Origin: Streptomyces xantholiticus
GTDB taxonomy: Bacteria; Actinomycetota; Actinomycetes; Streptomycetales; Streptomycetaceae
Length of the DNA stretch: 64,000 nucleotides
Reading direction: 5' to 3'
Assembly (NCBI RefSeq): GCF_014651015.1
Contig: NZ_BMWB01000007.1
Coordinates: 202,262 to 266,261, forward strand
Positions 60,320-64,000 of this stretch are shown piece by piece (the stretch's first letter is position 1; each line of letters opens with the position of its first letter). Below the pieces are notes generated by a model. The model saw only the letters and a program-made list of their open reading frames with translations, was not told where the DNA came from and ran no database searches. Position numbers and translations under genes: made by a program.

Positions 60320-60550
60320 CTAGAGCAGCTTGCGCGCGGCGCGCCTCAGGTCGTACTCGTGGATGATCGCTTTCGCATGGCCGTAGGCGAGATTGTGTTC
60401 GCCTCGGAGCCAGCTGACCTTCTCCTCGAAGTTGAAGAGAGACGGCCCTTCCTCGACGGTGCGGAGCCAGTCGGAGATGGCACGACCGGTGCACTCGGGG
60501 ATTCGGGAGAGCAGATTTCGGTGGGTCTCTTCGGAGAAGACTTGGGACAT
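60320..60550 (-). CDS. DUF4287 small protein
   Basis: 76 residues from ATG 60550, preceded by GGAGGCGCCG; longer in-frame starts run into the divergent gene. MSQVFSEETHRNLLSRIPEC, then ISDWLRTVEEGPSLFNFEEK and SWLRGEHNLAYGHAKAIIHE, is the DUF4287 pattern (W-L-x-x-E-H-x-L-x-x-G-H-A). Function unknown; probably a small cytoplasmic helical protein. Confidence 0.85.
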   Translation of the reverse strand: MSQVFSEETHRNLLSRIPECTGRAISDWLRTVEEGPSLFNFEEKVSWLRGEHNLAYGHAKAIIHEYDLRRAARKLL

Positions 60551-60648
60551 CGGCGCCTCCGGACGCATTGCGCGTGTGCTCTTCACGCCACCGTGCCTGA
60601 GCCTTGGCGTATTGGCAACAGTCCGGGGCGGGCGCGTAGGGTCGCGGG

Positions 60649-60972
60649 GTGCTTGATACGACGGAACTGACCGCTGCCGCGGAGCGCTTCGCGGACCGTC
60701 TGCGGGCCGCGCCGCAGAGCCGGCTGCAGAGGGGTGCGGCGGAGGAGGGGCTGGCTCTGGCCAGGGAACTGTCCGCCATGGCCCAGCGGGCTGAGGAGCC
60801 GGGCCGGCAGCCGAGAACGATGCCGGACTCGGGGGTCTTCGTGGTCGCGGACCAGGTATTGGTTGCCGCGAACGATTTGGCCGAAGCGTTTCGTTCGGTG
60901 CCCGTCTCGCCACACGCGGTTGACGAGGCCGTTGCGCTGGTGAGGGCGGCGGCCGAGAGGTCGGGGCTGTAG
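60649..60972 (+). CDS. Conserved hypothetical helical protein
   Basis: 107 residues from GTG 60649. Ala/Arg/Glu-rich helices: LTAAAERFADRLRAAPQSRL, EEGLALARELSAMAQRAEEP, and FVVADQVLVAANDLAEAFRS. I do not recognise a named domain. Codon bias is normal and it faces DUF4287 divergently with a 98-base gap. Confidence 0.75.
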   Translation: MLDTTELTAAAERFADRLRAAPQSRLQRGAAEEGLALARELSAMAQRAEEPGRQPRTMPDSGVFVVADQVLVAANDLAEAFRSVPVSPHAVDEAVALVRAAAERSGL

Positions 60973-61005
60973 AGGTCCCTCAGGGCATCCGCGCGCCCGG
61001 GAGGG

Positions 61006-61869
61006 TCAGTGGGAGGCGATCACGCGGTCAGCGAGGATGTACACGCTCTCCTCGCCGCAGGAGAACGTCAGCGCGTACGCGCCGGAGACGCCGGACCCGC
61101 CCAGCAGCACCGGGGCGTCGCCCGCGCGCAGCGCGTCCGCGAGGCGTTCGGCGGTCTCGCGGTGGCCCGGGGTCATGCACAGGGTCGTACCGTCGGCGAA
61201 GACGTACACGTCCAGTGTGCCCAGCGGGCCGGGACGGACGTCCGCCAGCTCGGTGCCCGTCTCGGCCAGCTCCTCGAGCTTGGACACGGTGCGCTCGTGG
61301 TCGGTGACGACCGGCGTCTGGACCGGCACGAAATCGGGGTGCGAGGGGTGGCGGCGGCGGGCCGCGGCCAGTTCGGGGGAGTCCTCGGCGAACTCGGTCA
61401 CCTCGGGCAGGTCGGCCATGTCGTCGAGCGCGTCGAGCCCGTCGATGGCGTCCAGGTCCATCGACTCCAGGCCCACGAGGTCGGCCTGGCGCGGGACGTA
61501 GAACGGCGGGAAGTCGTCACCGGCACCGGACAGGCCGCCCAGCGCGGACGCGGACCCCTCGCCGGCGTAGCGCGCGGAGGCGTCCGCGGCGTCGCGTGCC
61601 TCCTGCGCGGCCCAGAAGGCCCGAGCCTCGGCCAGTTCGCGCTCCCGCTCCTCGGCGAGCGCCTCGGCGACGGCCGCGCGTATCTCGGCGGCGTCACCGC
61701 TGCGGGCCTGCGGAATGGCGGCGGTACGGGCGGGCCCGGACGACGCGGCGAGCTCGGTGCGCAGGGCCGTGACCTGCTTACGGAGCCCGTGGGCGGCGTG
61801 CAGGGCAGCGGCGCCCACGGCCGTGGCGGCGGCCGTGGTCAGCAGCAGGGCAAGAGACATGGCGCTCAC
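61006..61869 (-). CDS. Conserved membrane-anchored hypothetical protein
   Basis: 287 residues from GTG 61869 (ATG at 61860 also possible). One N-terminal helix (LALLLTTAAATAVGAAALHA), a coiled coil (LRKQVTALRTELAASSG; AEALAEERERELAEARAFWA), an acidic region (LESMDLDAIDGLDALDDMAD), then a compact C-terminal domain (LGTLDVYVFADGTTLCMTPG ... GVSGAYALTFSCGEESVYIL). A cytoplasmic scaffold-like protein is possible; I cannot name the family. Confidence 0.8.
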   Translation of the reverse strand: MSAMSLALLLTTAAATAVGAAALHAAHGLRKQVTALRTELAASSGPARTAAIPQARSGDAAEIRAAVAEALAEERERELAEARAFWAAQEARDAADASARYAGEGSASALGGLSGAGDDFPPFYVPRQADLVGLESMDLDAIDGLDALDDMADLPEVTEFAEDSPELAAARRRHPSHPDFVPVQTPVVTDHERTVSKLEELAETGTELADVRPGPLGTLDVYVFADGTTLCMTPGHRETAERLADALRAGDAPVLLGGSGVSGAYALTFSCGEESVYILADRVIASH

Positions 61870-62019
61870 TGACGTACTCCCGGTTTCAATCGGATCCCCC
61901 CGACTTCTACATCAGCTTGCGATGAACCCGCGCCCCCTGTCAGTGCATTACGTCACGAATTGGACAGGACTTTGGGTCCGGTGTTTAGCAGTGGGGTGGC
62001 TGTGACCTGCGTAAAGAGG

Positions 62020-62054
62020 TCTCCCCCAGGAGGTAGGTCACATCCTGGGGGAGA
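62020..62054 (-). terminator. Hairpin downstream of the thiolase gene
   Basis: A perfect 12-bp stem (TCTCCCCCAGGA) with an 11-base loop, about 170 bases past the thiolase stop. On the minus strand it is followed by CCTCTTTACG, so it can end thiolase transcripts. The rest of 61870-62223 shows no gene; the right part is the promoter area for the 61869 gene. Confidence 0.6.
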
Positions 62055-62223
62055 TTCAGTCACGAACTGAGATCCGACGCGGGCGTCCGGCTCGGATCGG
62101 CACGGTCCAACTCGGCGTCGGGGCAGCTGAGCCGCTCGGCTCTGTCGGTCGCGGTCCGCTTCGCCACCGCTGCGGGCAGGTGCCGCCCTCGTTCCTCGGG
62201 CGACCCCTACCCTCCGCTCCGGC

Positions 62224-63447
62224 TCAGCTGAGCCGCTCGATGACCATCGCCATGCCCTGGCCGCCGCCCACGCACATCGTCTCCAGACCGAACTGCTTGT
62301 CGTGGAACTGGAGGCTGTTGATCAGCGTGCCGGTGATCCGCGCGCCGGTCATGCCGAAGGGGTGGCCCACCGCGATCGCGCCGCCGTTGACGTTGACCTT
62401 GTCCAGGTCGAAGCCGAGCTCGCGGTACGAGGGGATGACCTGCGCGGCGAACGCCTCGTTGATCTCGACCAGGTCGATGTCCGAGGCGGTCAGACCGGCG
62501 CGCTGCAGCGCCTGCTTGGACGCCTCGACCGGGCCGAGGCCCATGATCTCCGGGGAGAGGCCCGTGACGCCGGTGGACACGATCCGGGCGAGCGGGGTCA
62601 GCCCGAGCTCGCGGGCCTTGGTGTCGCTCATGATGACGAGCGCGGCGGCGCCGTCGTTCAGCGGGCAGCAGTTGGCGGCGCTGACGAGGCCGTCGGGGCG
62701 GAAGACAGGCTTGAGGCCCTGCACGGCCTCGAGGGTGACGCCGGCGCGCGGGCCGTCGTCCTTGCTGACGACGGTGCCGTCAGGGGTCGTCACCGGGGTG
62801 ATCTCGCGCTCCCAGAAGCCGTTCTTGATGGCTTCCTCGGCGAGGTTCTGCGACCGGACGCCGAACTCGTCCATGTCCTGGCGGGTGATGCCCTTGATGC
62901 GCGCCAGATTCTCCGCGGTCTGCCCCATGGCGATGTACGCGTCCGGGACGAGGCCGTCCTCACGCGGGTCGTGCCAGGTGGAGCCCTCGGACTCGGCAAC
63001 GGCGGCGGTACGTGCCTCGGCCTCGGCGAAGAACGGGTTGTGCGTGTCCGGCAGGCTGTCGGAGTTGCCCTTCACGAACCTCGACACCGTCTCGACGCCC
63101 GCGGAGATGAAGACGTCGCCCTCGCCTGCCTTGATGGCGTGCAGCGCCATGCGGGAGGTCTGGAGGGAGGAGGAGCAGTAGCGGGTGACGGTACAGCCGG
63201 GGAGGTGGTCCATCCCCATCTGGACGGCCACGATGCGGCCCAGGTTGTTGCCCTGCTCGCCACCGGGCAGGCCGCAGCCGAGCATCAGGTCGTCGATGTC
63301 ACGCGGGTCGAGCTCGGGCACCTTGGCGAGCGCGGCCTTGATGATCTCGGCGGTCAGATCGTCGGGACGGACATCCTTGAGCGAGCCCTTGAAGGCCCGG
63401 CCGATCGGGGAACGGGCGGCAGAGACGATCACGGCTTCGGGCATCAC
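62224..63447 (-). CDS. Acetyl-CoA C-acetyltransferase (thiolase)
   Basis: 407 residues from ATG 63447 (a second ATG is the next codon). Motifs: AVIVSAARSPIGRAFKGSLK, nucleophile Cys91 in TVTRYCSSSLQTSRMALHAI, DMDEFGVRSQNLAEEAIKNG, VEINEAFAAQVIPSYRELG, the His motif NGGAIAVGHPFGMTGARI and the second Cys in ETMCVGGGQGMAMV. It works in fatty-acid degradation or acetoacetyl-CoA formation. The Glu/Trp-rich STWHDPREDGLVPDAYIAMG segment is typical of the actinobacterial FadA-like group. Confidence 0.95.
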   Translation of the reverse strand: MMPEAVIVSAARSPIGRAFKGSLKDVRPDDLTAEIIKAALAKVPELDPRDIDDLMLGCGLPGGEQGNNLGRIVAVQMGMDHLPGCTVTRYCSSSLQTSRMALHAIKAGEGDVFISAGVETVSRFVKGNSDSLPDTHNPFFAEAEARTAAVAESEGSTWHDPREDGLVPDAYIAMGQTAENLARIKGITRQDMDEFGVRSQNLAEEAIKNGFWEREITPVTTPDGTVVSKDDGPRAGVTLEAVQGLKPVFRPDGLVSAANCCPLNDGAAALVIMSDTKARELGLTPLARIVSTGVTGLSPEIMGLGPVEASKQALQRAGLTASDIDLVEINEAFAAQVIPSYRELGFDLDKVNVNGGAIAVGHPFGMTGARITGTLINSLQFHDKQFGLETMCVGGGQGMAMVIERLS

Positions 63448-63548
63448 GGCTCCATGAGGGAAGGAAGGCGGAAGGAAGGGCTGTTGGGAAGTTACCCCGA
63501 CGTACAGCTTGGGTCACTGTGCGGATGCTGTGATGCGGGCCTCTTTTC

Positions 63549-63566
63549 TAAGCGGGCGCTTGCTTA
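63549..63566. promoter_or_regulatory. Operator-like palindrome upstream of the thiolase
   Basis: TAAGCGGGCGCTTGCTTA contains AAGCG-GG-CGCTT and an outer TAAGC...GCTTA pair. It lies about 100 bases upstream of the thiolase start and resembles sites of TetR-type repressors of acyl-CoA genes; no regulator is in the window near it. Confidence 0.5.
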
Positions 63567-64000
63567 CGTCTGTGACCGGTGGCTTCTTCCCCACCGCGCC
63601 CCTTCCGGAAACGGGGGCAGGCTCGGCCCCTTGACGTGGGCGCCGCCCCCCTCCCGCACCTAACCTGCCGACGGGCCGGGGTGTGCCGGTCGTGTCGGTG
63701 CTCTGCCCCGAGCCCCGCGCCTCAATCGCCGGCGAGGCTCCGAACAGCGGCACCCCCGTTATGTTTTCCGCGGTCCTGCAAGAGGGCCGCTGGCCTCCGG
63801 GCCCGGCATGACTTTTGCCCCCTGTCGAACGGATGACCTGGGGGGTGGTGTCACCGGGCCCGAGAGGTGCCGTCGGAGACGCTGATGAGAGGTCCGACCA
63901 CCGCCTGGCCGGGCGCAATGCCCAGCCATCCGCGGGCGGCAGGTCTGCATAACGTGGATGCGCGAGAACGGCCCGATGCCCAGGCCAGCACGTAACGAAC
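63567..64000. other. Right-end intergenic region
   Basis: No gene supported in 434 bases. Open frames here lack ribosome sites and family features. It contains a REP-like element at 63711-63739. A gene start may lie beyond the window edge. Confidence 0.4.
63711..63739. repeat. Possible dispersed Streptomyces REP-like element
   Basis: AGCCCCGCGCCTCAATCGCC followed by GGCGAGGCT, with an AGCC/GGCT outer pair around CGCCGGCG. From memory, elements of the form CCCGCGCCTCAAACGCCGG... occur many times between Streptomyces genes. Only one copy was noticed in this window. Confidence 0.45.

Overview
The window is GC-rich chromosomal DNA from a Streptomyces. The evidence is the strong G/C bias at third codon positions, many GTG starts, a tRNA-Leu with anticodon UAA (bldA), two adjacent resuscitation-promoting-factor genes beside enolase, a c-di-AMP (ydaO-type) leader, and a core gene order (pth, rplY, prs, glmU ... 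mfd ... mazG, P450, rpf, eno, divIC ... ndh ... bldA ... thiolase) that I remember from the conserved central chromosome of Streptomyces. I see no prophage, IS element, CRISPR array or rRNA.

Layout. 1-1280: the N-terminal half of a type VII secretion EccD protein and a small membrane protein. 1463-5533: a minus-strand housekeeping run (pth, rplY, prs, glmU), then tRNA-Gln and a decayed HTH gene. 6320-7639: a sensor kinase with no response regulator next to it. 7763-12798: a compact cluster of toxin-like and SUKH immunity domains (YwqJ-type deaminase plus SUKH-3; WHH/HNH nuclease-like domain fused to a SUKH domain; a long Pro/Ser-rich protein ending in a nucleotide-deaminase-like domain and a SUKH-4-like region). 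13099-16905: acetate-type Na+ symporter with its DUF485 partner, and an MFS exporter. 17266-20621: a MacB-type ABC transporter. 20723-21401: a Phd/PIN toxin-antitoxin pair. 21571-25104: mfd. 25172-29571: regulator and accessory genes. 29769-34181: a HTH/adenine-methylase-like protein with an altered catalytic motif, a membrane protein, and a Ser/Thr kinase with TPR tail. 34213-39196: a methyltransferase, a YfhO-type membrane protein, a GT2 glycosyltransferase and a GtrA flippase-like protein. 39373-48222: SurA-like lipoprotein, MazG, P450, two Rpf/LysM proteins, enolase, DivIC, DUF501 and Ppx. 48219-50595: VOC protein, HxlR regulator, reductase. 51325-54422: type II NADH dehydrogenase with a Rex-like operator upstream, and a cyclopropane-synthase-like methyltransferase. 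54490-57911: a second MacB-type ABC transporter in the opposite orientation. 58278-58359: bldA. The remainder holds a GH31 pseudogene, a Bax-inhibitor family protein, small conserved proteins and an acetyl-CoA acetyltransferase.

How the genes fit together. Most of the window is core metabolism and growth-cycle machinery: translation (pth, rplY, tRNAs), PRPP and UDP-GlcNAc synthesis, repair coupling, nucleotide clean-up, spore germination and wall remodelling (rpf, divIC), glycolysis and respiration. The most unusual parts are the toxin/immunity-domain cluster at 7.8-12.8 kb and the methylase-like/kinase group at 29.8-34.2 kb. Three decayed genes (HTH near tRNA-Gln, SGNH hydrolase fragment, GH31 fragment) mark past deletions.
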